A stretch of DNA of 64,000 nt from Siphonodentalium dalli (lineage: Eukaryota > Mollusca > Scaphopoda > Gadilida > Siphonodentaliidae), in NCBI GenBank assembly GCA_032622095.1, contig CP136065.1, positions 100,137,343-100,201,342 of the forward strand, written 5' to 3'. Position numbers and translations under genes: made by a program. Positions 13,380 through 25,239 of the stretch are shown here, one piece after another. The notes beneath the pieces are model-generated. The model had not been told where the DNA came from. It worked only from the letters and a program-made list of their open reading frames with translations, and did no database searches. Within the stretch, counting starts at the first letter, position 1. Each line of letters begins with the position of its first letter.

Positions 13380-14700
13380 GTAATAGGGTCATAACTCTTG
13401 GATAAGGTCATAACTAAATCAGCCTGGATACATGGGCTGTCCATAGTGGTCCGTCTCAACATCCTACCTATATGAGCCTGTGTCCATGGCCAAGCTACAG
13501 TAATAGCACACGGCCTATCTAGGGACCCCCATCATATAGGGCGTTGGTCAAATGCTGTATACGGGCGAACGCACATGGTATGCATACATGTATATATACG
13601 TGGATCCATGCACATGCATTTTGTTTGGTCCATTACTTACCCGTAGAGGCCTGTGGTCCATGTGTATCCTATATATGTGGATCAGTCCATTGTCTATCAC
13701 TATATATGTGGATATATGAACTGACTAATAACGCCGGTTCCGTAGCTTATATTTAGGGACCTGTGTCCATGTCCTACCTAGGCACATGTGTCCAATACAT
13801 ACATAATTACAGTCACCTGGGTATTAGCGCTACTTAAACGTGTCTGGGTACTTGGTGTAGATATTTTATGTATAAGGGGATGGGTCCATATCCGACATAA
13901 ATACACCCTTATACCTGGGTACAATGATGTATGGCATACATACATAGATGCATGGGTCCATGGTATACACATATGGGCATGTGTCCATGGCATGGCCCTG
14001 TGTGTATGTACTATGTATAGGGGCCTCTATATATATAGGCTGGTCTGTCACATAACAGATGCATGGGTCCATGGTATACACATATGGGCATGTGTCCATG
14101 GCATGGCCCTGTGTGTATGTACTATGTATAGGGGCCTCTATATATATAGGCTGGTCTGTCACATAACAGTCCGATATGTTCATACCATATATATGGTCCT
14201 GAATCCATGGTGTACTAATGTAATGTACACTTGGTCTATGGTATCTGAGTATGTGGTCTACATATGTGAACTTGGATATTTGCACCATTTAACAGTGTCA
14301 TGGTCCTTGACCATGCAACTTAGACATCATACAACATGTGTAATGGGCTGAGTCCATCGCCAGAGAGTTTACTATTGTATTTCTATAACACGGCATCGTT
14401 CCATCGGCTTCGGTAACCAGGTATAACCCGTCCAACGTCGTGATTAAATGGTGTATGTCTAGTCTGTAGATGCCTGGATCCAAGATCCATAGAATATACA
14501 TATCCTACGTCCATATTCTATATGTATGGACATATGGGTCCTGCGACTACGTCTATGTGCATGGGTCCTAACCTAACTATTGTAGGCTAGGCACATGGCT
14601 AACATATTGGTGGCTGGCCCTATGTTCTTCATATATAGTAGAGTGGGTCCGTGACTTACATTACACATCTATGTGGGTCTATATGGCTTATAAAACTATT
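13380..14700. repeat. Degenerate minisatellite field rich in TGGGTCCATG / TATATGTGG words
   Basis: Words such as TGGGTCCATG, TGTGTCCATGGC and ATATATGTGG recur every 30-60 bp for about 1.3 kb, with TATA-rich spacers. The 187-codon frame across 13788-14351 consists of these repeats and is not credible as a gene. Confidence 0.65.
13947..14168. repeat. Exact 111-bp tandem duplication
   Basis: The block starting GATGCATGGGTCCATGG at 13947 is repeated from 14058 with no difference noticed. This indicates recent unequal exchange or slippage inside the older degenerate minisatellite. Confidence 0.85.
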
Positions 14701-14719
14701 ACTGTCATGCCTCATATTA

Positions 14720-15290
14720 AACATAAACAAAAAAGTTTCAACTCTCACTTTGAGTTCCCGATAATTGAACTGATAATGGAACATAACGGATAACTGTACC
14801 CATATGAAAACTAAAGTTGTAGTACATTATGGTTAGGATCACACTAACAATCTTTATGTTTTCACCATAAAAACGAGTTTTGTTAAAACTACCATAATAT
14901 CAGTCATGTGTATTTTTGTATCTCGGGTATGACCCTGACAACAGTTACCACTAATACAAGTAAGAATTATATGGTATTTTTGTTCAGTCAAATGTCAACA
15001 CTAACAACAACTATATTATAATTGTTTTCAACATGAAAGTGCTACTTGGTGTAGTTTAATTTGTTAAATCTACCATAATATTAGTCATATGTGCATTTTT
15101 AGATTATGGGTGTGTCCCTAGCAACAGTCAACTCCCCGATCTGTAAGTAAGAAATGTGGTAATTTGTCAGTCAGGTCAAAACTGACAACTTATAATTATT
15201 TTCACCATACAAATGCTACATGAGTTAGATTAGTTTGTTAGAACTAACATAATATCAGTCATATATGAATTACTTCTATGCTAGGTAGTT
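14720..15290. repeat. Three diverged tandem units of about 178 bp
   Basis: ACCATAATATCAGTCATGTG at about 14890 recurs as ACCATAATATTAGTCATATG near 15070 and AACATAATATCAGTCATATA near 15246. A GACAACAGTTAC / AGCAACAGTCAA / AGCAACCGTTTC word follows each. No coding function is seen. Confidence 0.65.
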
Positions 15291-16690
15291 GTCTAGCAAC
15301 CGTTTCTAAGAAGGGCCTGCCACGATTGTCGCCACATGTGGAAATGAGCATAAAAGGAACATATGTGATTTTATCACCTTTTCACAATTGTGGTGTTTTC
15401 TACAAGGTCTTGGACTAGTGGAAGAGCAAAATGTGACAAGGTCGACGAGAGCCAGTTTAGCGGGGAGGGTTATATTTTTACAAGTACTGGCTACTTATCA
15501 TAGGTATTGTCGCCACTTCAGCATATTATAATGAAGCCGGGTGTCTGTGCGGTTTTTAAAACAAATTGCTCGCCCCTACGTAATGAGAAGCCCGAGAAAT
15601 TTGACATCGAATACGACAGTTTGTCTGAAAACAAACGTCATTTTTTTGGGGTCATTATGTTATTTTATATCCATATCTGCGAAATTCATTCAAATCCCCC
15701 GTTGAATTGGTATCTCTGGTTCGAGTATTGTGTATTGAACAATATTGAGTATATTTGCTAAATGTTTCCGCTAAAAAAATGTTATAGCATCGCATTATTC
15801 CCATGATTCTGAACAATATAATAGTTGGGTTTTTTATATGGAAAAAATGGTGTAACTCAGGAAAGCTCAACTCTTCGTGACTCGTCCGCAATGTTATGGA
15901 CTAAATAATATAAAAAAACAGCTTTCCCCGATTTATTTCCTTACTTTTCCCATTTCGCGTCTAATGTGCCTGGACTATATACCACCCTATTCCATTAAAT
16001 TCAGCCCAGCAAAAAATCCACGATCGCCTCTTGAAAGAGCGTAAGCTTTTGGATGATTCTCTGGTTTTCGTGATGGCTATGTCATACGAATGATTGTGAT
16101 TGCAAGCATCTTTCATGATACTTCGTTTGCATGGTATATATAAGCTGACAAATTGGATTTGGACTAATTTTGTGTCAAAAGGGATTGTGGATCTTTAAGG
16201 ATCAGGGACCCGAATATTGTCCATGAAATTTGGTAACTTGTTTGTGCCACATGGAATTTGTTTTCTGTACTGTTGTGATATTTGTGTTTTGTGAACAATT
16301 TATGTTGCTCAATAACCCAATTCTACAGTGCATAGCTATTGAGCTAGAATGTGACAACGGTTCATCTACACGTAGCTGGGTTCACAGTCTGGAATTCTTG
16401 CGAAGAAACCTGGGACCTGCACTCTAAAACTTCGCGTCTCTCTTTGATGAACACGGGTTTGGTTAACGGATTAATCCATATTTAAGGTTGTTGTTTAAAT
16501 TAAGGAAAAGATGGTGTTAATATCCTTGGTGAATGAAGCGATAACACACCCTGGTAGAGTTGCTCTATCTCTTCCTGGCAACACTTCAGATCCCCCTCCA
16601 AAAACAAAAACAAAAACAAAACAAAACAACAACGCTGCCATTGGACCTTGCAGTACATGTTTTGGAATCTTTTGGTGGGTCAGTTATAAC
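15291..16690. other. No supported gene
   Basis: Short frames only, plus an A-rich AAACAAAAAC run near 16600-16632. Part of 16500-16690 could be more decayed LINE upstream of the relic beginning near 16700, but this could not be shown. Confidence 0.35.
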
Positions 16691-16699
16691 CTGTGTTGC

Positions 16700-17350
16700 T
16701 ATTTGTGATATATTGTCATTGGTACTTTACCAGTGGATCTCCAACTGCACATGCGGAAACTAATATTCCTGGCTGAACTTATCCTACTACTAAGGATACT
16801 GCGTTGAAGATTTTTCTTCACAACCTCTACAAGTACAAACTCTTCCAGAGCAACACATCTGGATATGTTCTTGAAGTCATCCAAATTCTTGAACAGTACG
16901 CCATTGACTCATTTCATACAGACTTTATTGAAAGTTGCTTCTTTCCAGAGAAGGTTATCTGGAAGCGCATCATCACATCCTCCATTCGAGATGCCTATTC
17001 TAAAAAATGGAATTATGATACGAACACAGATATTTATATGTACATATGTTGAACGTTCACAGCGACCCTCTCTCCACCAGGAGTATATGGAGATTACTTG
17101 CTGGCCACCCTGATAACTATCAGGAACTCAGAAATCTTGCGCCAAGAACAACTCGAATTGCGGTGCCCCCGGATCAACATATCACAACTAAATTGGACAC
17201 GTGTTATTTACATGTAATGCACCAGCCATGCATCAGTTGAGATACATTTTTTGGTCAATCATCATTGACTTCTTTGGAGTACAATGTCTTGTGTGTCTCG
17301 ATTCACTGTCACAAAATCGTCCACGTGACTTACTAATCGGCGGCACAGCC
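16700..17350 (+). pseudogene. Decayed LINE ORF2 C-terminal fragment
   Basis: Across several frames the plus strand matches the C-terminal third of the intact LINE ORF2 (52786-55227). LPVDLQLHMRKLIFLAELI corresponds to LPIQYELERRKLLFLGSLI. ILEQYAID...FFPEKVIWK corresponds to VLKEYDLY...SFPTILMWK. FWSIIIDFFGVQ...LLIGGT corresponds to FWYSIIDRFGIH...YFFGGC. Frameshifts and stops break it up. No RT catalytic part is present, so this is a 5'-truncated dead copy of a relative of the 40-55 kb LINE. Confidence 0.75.
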
Positions 17351-18170
17351 TTCATTCCTCCGCTCACTATCATATCACATTCGCCGCAAAATTCACGTAC
17401 AAAGTATGTCTGTCAACTTATACAAAACAATGTGAGTTCAGAGTATATCCGACTGCCTGCATGTGCATGCTGCCCGTTAGAAAAGCAAGTCTTGTTGACA
17501 TTAACATGGCTTAAGGGTGAAAAGGAGCATGACCTATTGAACATTCGATCTACATCCATACGCATGCGATATACACTTTCCAGATATAAATCTGCTCAAA
17601 CTCCAAAATGACTCAACGACCATATGGCTGTGATTTAGCGGAACTCAGTTTCATTACTTTTTGCCCCCATTCTCTATGCTCATATTGTTTGTATATATAC
17701 TATATATATATTGTGTGTAAATACCACAACACCGTTCTCAACTTTATGCTCCAATTCACAATGCATTGATGTATGCTCTCCATTATTGGAGGTTAATACA
17801 TATATTTTTAATATTACAAGCTATTCATGTTGGCTGCATTACTTGTTTGCATTGATGGCTGACACAATAGCGAGTTTGCGATTTCAAACCGGTACGGGTA
17901 CGTATATGGGTAGTTACCCGTACCGGTACACGTTTTGTTATCGCAAACTGTTTTACGGGTAGAATTAAGAATATCGACTTGCTAATGTATGGTGAGCCAA
18001 CTGCAACAAAATTTATATATAGTATTGGAAAATTGGTATTGGAATTTGTATACTGGGAAAATAGGTTATGATTGCTCAAATATACAATGACGTTATAGTT
18101 AAATTTTCCAACCAGTATTCGGTATAAAGTGTGTTGATTTTAAAACCAGGGACCGAGAATGTCCTAAATG
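17351..18170. other. LINE 3' side and unannotated DNA
   Basis: The open frame from the relic runs on to 17611 with unclear homology. After that no gene or repeat is recognised, apart from an (AT)n-like stretch near 17692-17712. Confidence 0.35.
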
Positions 18171-18474
18171 TTCTTTATGTCAGACTGGATACCGAATTTT
18201 GTGTTACACACCCCCCCCCCCCAACTTTGGATTTTTTTTTCAACAGTTGGAAATTTCATATACCTGCCACAACATCAGTTGGAAATTTCACGCAAACACT
18301 AAGTTGAAATTATTCCCGTATTTTGATTTTCCAATAAAGGGCCGTCCGGCCACAGTGTCCCCCGAAAAAGTTGCTTCATTGGGGGCATCAGCTTTTCTGA
18401 AAAAAAATAACAAGGACCCTATATCCGATACTAAATTTCAGAACAATCCAACAAGTGTCTCCTGAAATGGTGGA

Positions 18475-18950
18475 TAAACTATCATACTAAATTTGATTCA
18501 GATATGATCACACGAACTAAAGTTGTCATCCGGAAACCAGAAATTGACAGGATTCTAAGTCGAAAAAGGGCCATAACGCTCGCAAAAATGGGCGGAGCAA
18601 ACCCATATTCGAACTTGACCTGTATTTTGCACAGGTCCCTGGCACAATAGACCCCAACCACCCAAAGACGTCTTATATATATATAGATATATATATGTGT
18701 GTGTGTCTTTGTGTGGTTGGGGTCTATTGTGCCAGTTACAATATTCTAAGTCGAAAAAGGGCCATAACTCTCGCAAAAATGGGCGGAGCAAACTCATATT
18801 CGAACTTGACCCGTATTTTGGTCTGATAAATTCACCTATGAAATTTGTTTTTGATCTAATAACCGAAACTAAAGTTATCATCCGGAAACCATTTCCGGAC
18901 GCACGGGCGGACCGACGTGAGTATACTTGTGAGGTGCGATCTTTTGTTTG
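18475..18950. repeat. Dispersed CATCCGGAAAC repeat, second locus
   Basis: ACTAAAGTTGTCATCCGGAA, TCTAAGTCGAAAAAGGGCC, ATGGGCGGAGCAAAC and TTCGAACTTGACC occur twice (about 18500-18630 and 18750-18900) and match 7360-7692. The second unit ends in GACGCACGGGCGGACCGACG. The hairpin at 18641-18733 interrupts the pair. Confidence 0.6.
18641..18733. repeat. 93-bp hairpin with near-perfect 20-bp arms
   Basis: The arm beginning GGCACAATAGACCCCAACCA (18641) is matched by its exact complement ending at 18733. The inverted match continues through CAAAGAC, and the loop is an AT/GT microsatellite. It interrupts the tandem repeat, which suggests a small foldback insertion. Confidence 0.8.
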
Positions 18951-20045
18951 ATTGACTTGTGGGTTGCAACCCACAAGTGACTTACGGAAAATCCAATTTT
19001 CTATTGTCATGTTCAGAATTATAAACTTTCTCACATCGGACCGAACCATGGTCGACCTGGTGTGTCCTGGTCTGTCCCCAGTGGCCAGTCAAAAGCTGAT
19101 AATTAATTTAAAAAAAAAGGCAAATCGGGGTGTGAATTTGCCTGGCGGTAGATCACTAGATGTTATGATTTTGAAATTTTCAGGTTCATATATACAAATG
19201 TTCTCGTACTGGCCGACTCAGTGGACCCCCATGATTCATGTGAACAAGACTACTGGTCCATTTAGAACAGGCTACAATTCAGGCATGTGAAGGAACAGTT
19301 GGGAAAATCGAAGCCCAACGGGGTGCACAAATGGATTTACGCACAAACGTGTGAATTTCATGTGGTTCAAGGGGGTGTAGTTGGGAATTTGAAGGTGGAC
19401 ACCCTCTCCCAATGCGGAGACCCTCTATAATCACGTCACTTGGATTAGACTGGGTAAAGCACCACCAACTCACTCGCTTAACCATGAAATGTCATTACAG
19501 GAATCACTACAGTTGTTAGTGAAACATTGGGTGTTCCGTAGTTATCTGAGTGCTTGCAGACGCCTCGATAATTTGAACATAAAACATCGCTCAAATGACA
19601 AATTTATCAATGAGATGTGCCCATGAAATCTTGCAATAAATAGATTAATTCATAGCTGACTGATATTTCATAGAATTGTTTGTAGTTTTGAGCGAGAAAA
19701 TCTGTGGAAGATTACCGGTCAATGGGATACATCTACCAGTTCCAAATACATATCGCTGTATATGTGCTGTATTGAAAGCGCGCAAGTGACTGTTCATCGA
19801 TTTACCCGTACCCGTCGGACTAGTATCACGAACTCGGTAATATTGAAAGTCTTGAGTAAGAAACTCAATCAAATGCTGAAAGCAAGTACATTATTGATCC
19901 AAGTACCGGATATCATTTCCAAGGAAATTCCCACCCTTTGTCGTAAACGATATACACACTTTAGGGGACTTGTACTCGGATCATAACACATCTAGGACAC
20001 GTGGCCGATGGCTTCCGTTCACTGAAGAATTCCTCGTGAATTGTT
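18951..20045. other. No supported gene
   Basis: Short frames only. Around 19340-19420 lies one unit of the GGGTGTAGTTGG family also seen near 30240-30310 and 62080-62680. Confidence 0.4.
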
Positions 20046-20049
20046 TCAT

Positions 20050-20845
20050 ACTGACTGTCAGAAGCTTGAGTACATATTATCACATCGAGTGTGCATGCTA
20101 ATGTATTTATGCCATGTGTGACTATCAGAAGATTGAGTACATATTATCACATCATGGGTGCATGTTAATGGATTTATGCCACGTGTGACTGTCAGAAGCT
20201 TGAGTACATGGTATTATATTATGGGTGCATGTTAATGGATTTCTGTGATGTGCATGTGACTATGAGCGCTTGAGTACGTGTTATTATATTATGGGTGCAT
20301 GTTAATGGATTTCTGTGATGTGCATGTGACTATGAGAGCTTGAGTACGTGTTATTATATTATGGGTGCATGTTAATGGATTTCTGTGATGTGCATGTGAC
20401 TATGAGAGCTTGAGTATGTGTTATTATATTATGGGTGCATGTTAATGGATTTCTGTGATGTGCATGTGACTATGAGAGCTTGAGTACGTGTTATTATAGT
20501 ATGGGTACATGTTAATGGATTTCTGTGATGTGCATGTGACTATGAGAGCTTGAGTACGTGTTATTATATTATGGGTGCATGTTAATGGATTTCTGTGATG
20601 TGCATGTGACTATGAGAGCTTGAGTACGTGTTATTACATTATGGGTGCATGTTAATGGATTTCTGTGATGTGTACGTGACTGTCAGAAGCTTGTGTACAT
20701 GTTAGTATATTACCGCCACGTGTTAATATGAGAAGATTGAGTGACGCTTAAGTACATGTTATTACATTTAGGGTCCATGTTAATGGATTTCTGCAAAGTG
20801 CATGTGACTGTCAGAAGCTTGAGTACATATTATCACATTATGACC
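20050..20845. repeat. 70-bp minisatellite, about 12 units
   Basis: A unit containing TTATTATATTATGGGTGCAT and GTTAATGGATTTCTGTGATG recurs with a 70-bp period (for example 20281, 20351, 20421). Outer units are shorter and more diverged, with GACTGTCAGAAGCTTGAGT in place of GACTATGAGAGCTTGAGT. The homogeneous centre with worn edges is typical of arrays maintained by unequal exchange. Confidence 0.9.
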
Positions 20846-20959
20846 ACGACCTGTTCGATACAACAATATAGGGCAGCAATTGTGACTTTTAATTTGAAGA
20901 AAGACACCGAAGAGCCTTAATTGTGGTTAGAGACGAAACCCTGAAATATAATTTCCGAG

Positions 20960-21155
20960 CACAAAATCTTAAATTATTCATCTCAACATTTTTCATCCTG
21001 ATATTATCACGTGATATTGAAATCAACCCTGGTCCTGCCTCCAGTGAAATCAACCACACAATTTCAAATTTCCATTAAAACATCAGAAGTATTCGAAATA
21101 AACTAGAAAATATTGTTGATACCTTTAAGATGGATTATGTCTTTGAATAACAAAT
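20960..21155 (+). pseudogene. LINE 5' remnant with 2A-like DIEINPGP motif
   Basis: In one frame the plus strand reads a hydrophobic stretch (FFILILSR), then DIEINPGP at 21013-21036, and after a short gap an in-frame stop, followed by NIRSIRNKLENI. The second motif is the usual start of an APE-type endonuclease domain in CR1/L2-like LINE ORFs. The pattern D-x-E-x-NPGP is that of 2A ribosome-skipping peptides, which are reported upstream of the endonuclease in some invertebrate LINEs. Similarity stops at about 21155, so only the 5' edge of the ORF is preserved. It differs in sequence from the ORF2 start at 42160, which has no such motif. Confidence 0.6.
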
Positions 21156-21164
21156 TTGAAATAG

Positions 21165-21640
21165 TTGCGTGGGTATAAAATAATAAATATGAACTGAAGA
21201 CCCATGTCCGGAAAGGCTTCTATCAACTAATATTGATTTTATTTCGAATATTTTATTGGGACCGTTTATGTGTCTATTTTCAGAACAGACCATTCGGGTG
21301 ATACCATATAGCGATAGAGAGCATTCTATGGCTACGTACCGAACGTCAAATGTACCATATTGAACGGTTGTATTGTTTTATTCCACAGCTATAAGCGATA
21401 ATGAGTGTAATTAATGTTTATTTGCGACAAAATTACACCATAAAATTTCTGGTCTATGTTAACAGTAACCACTATTGTTCGTTAGCTAAACAACCACACC
21501 TTTTTAGGCCAGAAAATATTCGAAATAAAATGAATATTAATCGATAGAAGCATTTCCGGACAGGAGTCTTCGGTTGAGATCTAATATTTTATACCCCGGT
21601 ACCTATATAACACATGTTTACAAAGAGATAATCCACCTTT
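21165..21640. mobile_element. Inverted-repeat (MITE-like) element
   Basis: The left arm (about 21168-21255: GGTATAAAATAATAAATATG, GAAGACC, TCCGGA, AATATTGATTTTATTTCGAA) is mirrored on the right (about 21510-21600: TTCGAAATAAAATGAATATT, TCCGGA, GAGTCTTC, TATTTTATACCCC). The spacer is about 260 bp of non-coding DNA. One right arm with its flank (GAGATAATCCA) also occurs at 35045-35192, supporting a dispersed element. Confidence 0.6.
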
Positions 21641-23043
21641 AACGATTTTGATGTTCTGTGTTTTAGTGAAATAGTTTGGATAGTCTAAAAATTCCGGGTT
21701 ATTAAGACCTGTAAAATTAAATGGGCGCAAGGCTTAAACGGACATGGCGCATTCGAACCTCCAACTTCTATATACGTAGTTTAGAGGGACGGATGTGATA
21801 TGTCGATAAATAAAAACAATATTGATATAGTGGCTTCGTGTGCTCTGAAAAATAATTGCCAATGTCACAGCCATTTCCCAGCCGTTTGAAATGTTTCGCC
21901 AGAAGTTAGACAAACGCTCTTTTCTATTCTATGTCGTGCAAATGTTTTTGTTTGTTTGGGACCCAAACAAATGTTCATAGTTGTATTTTTCAATAACTCA
22001 ATGCGTCTGTTTTTGGTGGCAGAATACCCGTAGAAAGGTTTATCACGTTTATCTACTATTCGTGTGACAGAATCCACCGCACAAATAAGATATATGAAGT
22101 TAAAGTATTTATCGACCTATTTCGATACCAGGGAAAATTCGAAAGCGAATAATAGTATGTGTATTTTTGGAGCGGAACCCGCGATGTGGCTTTAAATCAA
22201 TACATGTAAACTAATTTAACTTAGCTCTTATTTTCAGTATTTTCATTTCTCCAATAATGAGATTCGCGTGTCTAATAAACTTTATTAAACTTCAACTGGC
22301 GCCTAGGCCAGCCACAAGGGAAATTTTCCTGAACAATGTTTTTCCCTATTAGCGCATTCGTGTTTTACTTTAAAAGCGCCTTCTCCGAATTTAGATACCA
22401 ATCCAGACCATATGCGCGTGACACTTACTCTATCTACAATATACGGAATCACACCATCGTGTGGTCATTTGCGTGTGACACACGGAACACATGTTGTCAA
22501 TTAGTCATTACGTACCTTTATATTTAAATACAAATTTGACAATTAGCATTCTAGATTTCTGGCCTGCTTATTTTGGAATTGCCTTCCATGTGAAATCAGG
22601 TGTCTGGACGAGATGGATAAATCTAAATATGATCATAAGACATTCCTATTTGCAGACGCTCACACACCTAATGCCTTACTGTACTATGCACATCTTGGGT
22701 GTTTCGGATATGGTGATTTCTCGCTGGGGCTTTCTTTGATTTTACTGTCCATATTCGTGTGATCTATGGCTTTTTCTTCTTGTTATTGATTGAAATTTCT
22801 CATTACTTTCAAGCGCACGGCCTTACTTACATTCTTTTTTATGTTTCCGTTGTTTTCCTTAATTATTTTTCAGTAATATTATGTTACACTCGCGTGGTCT
22901 TTATTGTTTGTTTACGAGTAGCAACTTATTGCTGCTCTCTATTTGATTTTAGTGTCCATATCGAAGTGATCTTGTGTTTTTTCAATGTATGGTTATGTAC
23001 TTCAATTCTAGCTGTGGTAACACGCATGTGGTCGAATTTGCTG
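21641..23043. other. No supported gene
   Basis: Short frames only. The plus frame at 22759-23160 is rich in Phe, Leu and Val from T-rich DNA and runs into the element beginning at 23048, so it is not called a gene. Confidence 0.4.
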
Positions 23044-23047
23044 TTAA

Positions 23048-24006
23048 CCCTTTACCCAACAGAACGGCCCTGTGCCAATGCATTCTCTTATATATGCGAG
23101 TCGACCATATATAGGTCGCCTCGCATATATAAGAGAATGCATTGGCTTAAAGGCACGTGAGGCCTTAGTTGTCGAAAATATTCATATTTGTTCCAATCAC
23201 CGTAAACAGAAAAACATTAAAATGCATACAGTTTCGTTCATATATACCATGACTATTGCGTAAACAGCATGTTATCATAAAGACCTACTATATTTTACCT
23301 AAGCAAGAGCCTGATTGTGTTACAGAAGACAGCACAATGCTACTGGCTAATCACACAAAAATGGCATGAACGCTCTTTATTTGTTCCATATCGGGGAATT
23401 CTCCAACAAAGAACGCTCTTTATGTTTACCATCATAATATAAACAAACACCAGAAAAGTTACTTTTTAAGCCTTTGTTTACATAACAATGGTCAAACAAA
23501 TGACAATAACATACTGTTTATGCGATATTTCTTATTTGAATACGGACAAAGTCTGTCTACATTTTGATGTTCTTTCTGTTTGTGGCGGTTTTTGACGGGT
23601 GGAAATATTTTTACAGGATACCCACCGCCAAGGCCAACCGTACCTTTAACACAAATTTAAAATGATAAAATTGTCAAAGAATGTAGAAAAATATTATAAA
23701 AATTGTTAAAAAATGTAAGAAAAAATTGTAAAATTGTTAAAGAATGTAAGAAAAAATGGTACAGTGTTAAAAAAAGAATTGTTTTTAGGCCACTGCATTC
23801 TCTTATATATGCGAGGCGACCTATGGTCGACTTGCATATATAAGAGAATGCAATGGCACAGGGCATAACTGTAACCATCACAATGTGGTCAATGAACCGG
23901 TTCCAATGATATCCATATTTGTATGGTGTTATTGAGACAGACCGACGATATTTTAGGCTGTTGAAGCTTTATTTGGGTGTTTTTGGCCGTTTTGTTGGGT
24001 AAAGGG
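23048..24006. mobile_element. 959-bp piggyBac-like non-autonomous element (TTAA) with internal hairpins
   Basis: The inverted ends CCCTTTACCCAACA (23048) and TGTTGGGTAAAGGG (to 24006) are flanked by TTAA at 23044-23047 and 24007-24010. CCC ends plus a TTAA duplication are the piggyBac pattern. Just inside each end is a hairpin with arms related to CCAATGCATTCTCTTATATA (about 23078-23150 and 23793-23856). Between them lie T-rich spacer and a 30-odd-bp A-rich tandem repeat (about 23660-23780). There is no transposase. The 363-bp copy at 31039-31401 is an inverted, shorter relative. Confidence 0.85.
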
Positions 24007-24146
24007 TTAATATTAGAAAATTATCTCTGCTGTCTTTTTGCTTAGTATCCCCCACTCGTGTGATTATAACTATTGTTCTTTCATGCTACTCATTCTATAA
24101 TACTCGTGCGCATGCATGTATGGTCCCAAATACTTTCCAAATTGAC

Positions 24147-24689
24147 CAGGGGGGGGTCGGAAAAAAATTTCAGGCACGTATGGCATTTTTTCCCTTTCGA
24201 TCATTTTTTGTACCCACCCACCCCCACCGCCAATTTTTTTTTCCGTTTTCGGCAGTTTTTTCCGACCATTTTTTGACACCCACCCCCCCCCTTTTAACAC
24301 TAAAACAGAGATTTGCGGGGGGAAATTCACTGTAAACAGCTGTATATGAATTTCTGTGCATACTATTTATCATGGATGTTAACATGGACATGTAAATAGG
24401 AATGAGTCATTTTGAGGTCATTCGGCCAAAAAAACATGGCTGCCAGCGGCCATCTTGGATTTCAAAATTTGCAACAAAATACAACACGATAACTGCCTGC
24501 AGTCAGTTTACAGTTAGAATTACATTATTTCTCTCATTCAAAGTGGGTTTGAAGCCCAACTCATTGCCAAAACACTAAAAAACAAGCAGGAATTTATTTT
24601 TTTAGTTGCGGAAAAAATTGCTTATTGGTGGCTTTGACCACCCACCCAGCATACGTGCCGGAATTTTTTTTTCACCCCCCCCCCCCCTG
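24147..24689. mobile_element. 543-bp hAT-like MITE
   Basis: The ends are CAGGGGGGGGTCGG and a complement ending in CCCCCCTG, each followed inward by a poly-A/T tract and (T)TCAGGCACGTATG or CATACGTGCCGGAA. A 7-bp direct repeat AATTGAC flanks it (24140-24146 and 24690-24696), close to the 8-bp duplication of hAT elements. The interior has C-runs and T-runs. The overlapping frames on both strands come from these runs and are not genes. Confidence 0.7.
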
Positions 24690-25043
24690 AATTGACCACA
24701 AATTTCGATTTTAGTATACTCACACCCGCATGGTCGTAACTGTTTCTTGTTGCCATAGATGTTTAAACTGTTAACACTAGCAGACATGTAGATGGTAATA
24801 TTTGGTGTCTTAATTTAAAATCACTTCTATCGCACGTGTTTACCTGCATTCACACATGAATCAAATAAATTATGTATTAGCATGGACCAATGCGATCGTT
24901 TCAGTGTGATATGGAATCAATGGCCCTTGGCTTAGATCATGCCACGAATCTCTACTTTACCTTCGGCGCAGATATCATATTCCATCAGTAAAAAATCTGA
25001 GAACTTTTTTTATACATTGTACCTGTTCCTTAATAATATAATT

Positions 25044-25233
25044 CACTGTAGGTGGAGGTCCCAACTCGGAATTGCACGATTTAAGCGACTTTGTGTGAGA
25101 TTTTGATTTGCGTCGCTTACACCCAATCATGCATTCATGAATGGAATTTCTCCAGGTAATTAAATCAATGTATATTGCAATATCGGAATCACAAAAAGCA
25201 TGCACTTTCGAGCTAGGACCACCCCCTACTGTG
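25044..25233. mobile_element. 190-bp MITE, TIR CACTGTAGG
   Basis: CACTGTAGGTGGAGGTC (25044) is mirrored by GGACCACCCCCTACTGTG (to 25233). Similarity inside the arms includes AACTCG and its complement CGAGCT. No clear target duplication was found. The interior is non-coding, and the 137-codon minus-strand frame across it is taken as chance. Confidence 0.6.
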
Positions 25234-25239
25234 AAGTAG

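Noticed and set aside
13788-14351. 187-codon plus frame and 140-codon minus frame
   Set aside because: Both consist of the TGGGTCCATG minisatellite, with the 111-bp unit translated twice.
20050-20845. Possible CRISPR-like array (regular repeats)
   Set aside because: Units are contiguous 70-bp tandem copies without unique spacers, in animal-type DNA.
22759-23160. 133-codon hydrophobic plus frame
   Set aside because: T-rich DNA gives Phe/Leu/Val runs, and the frame enters the TTAA element at 23048.
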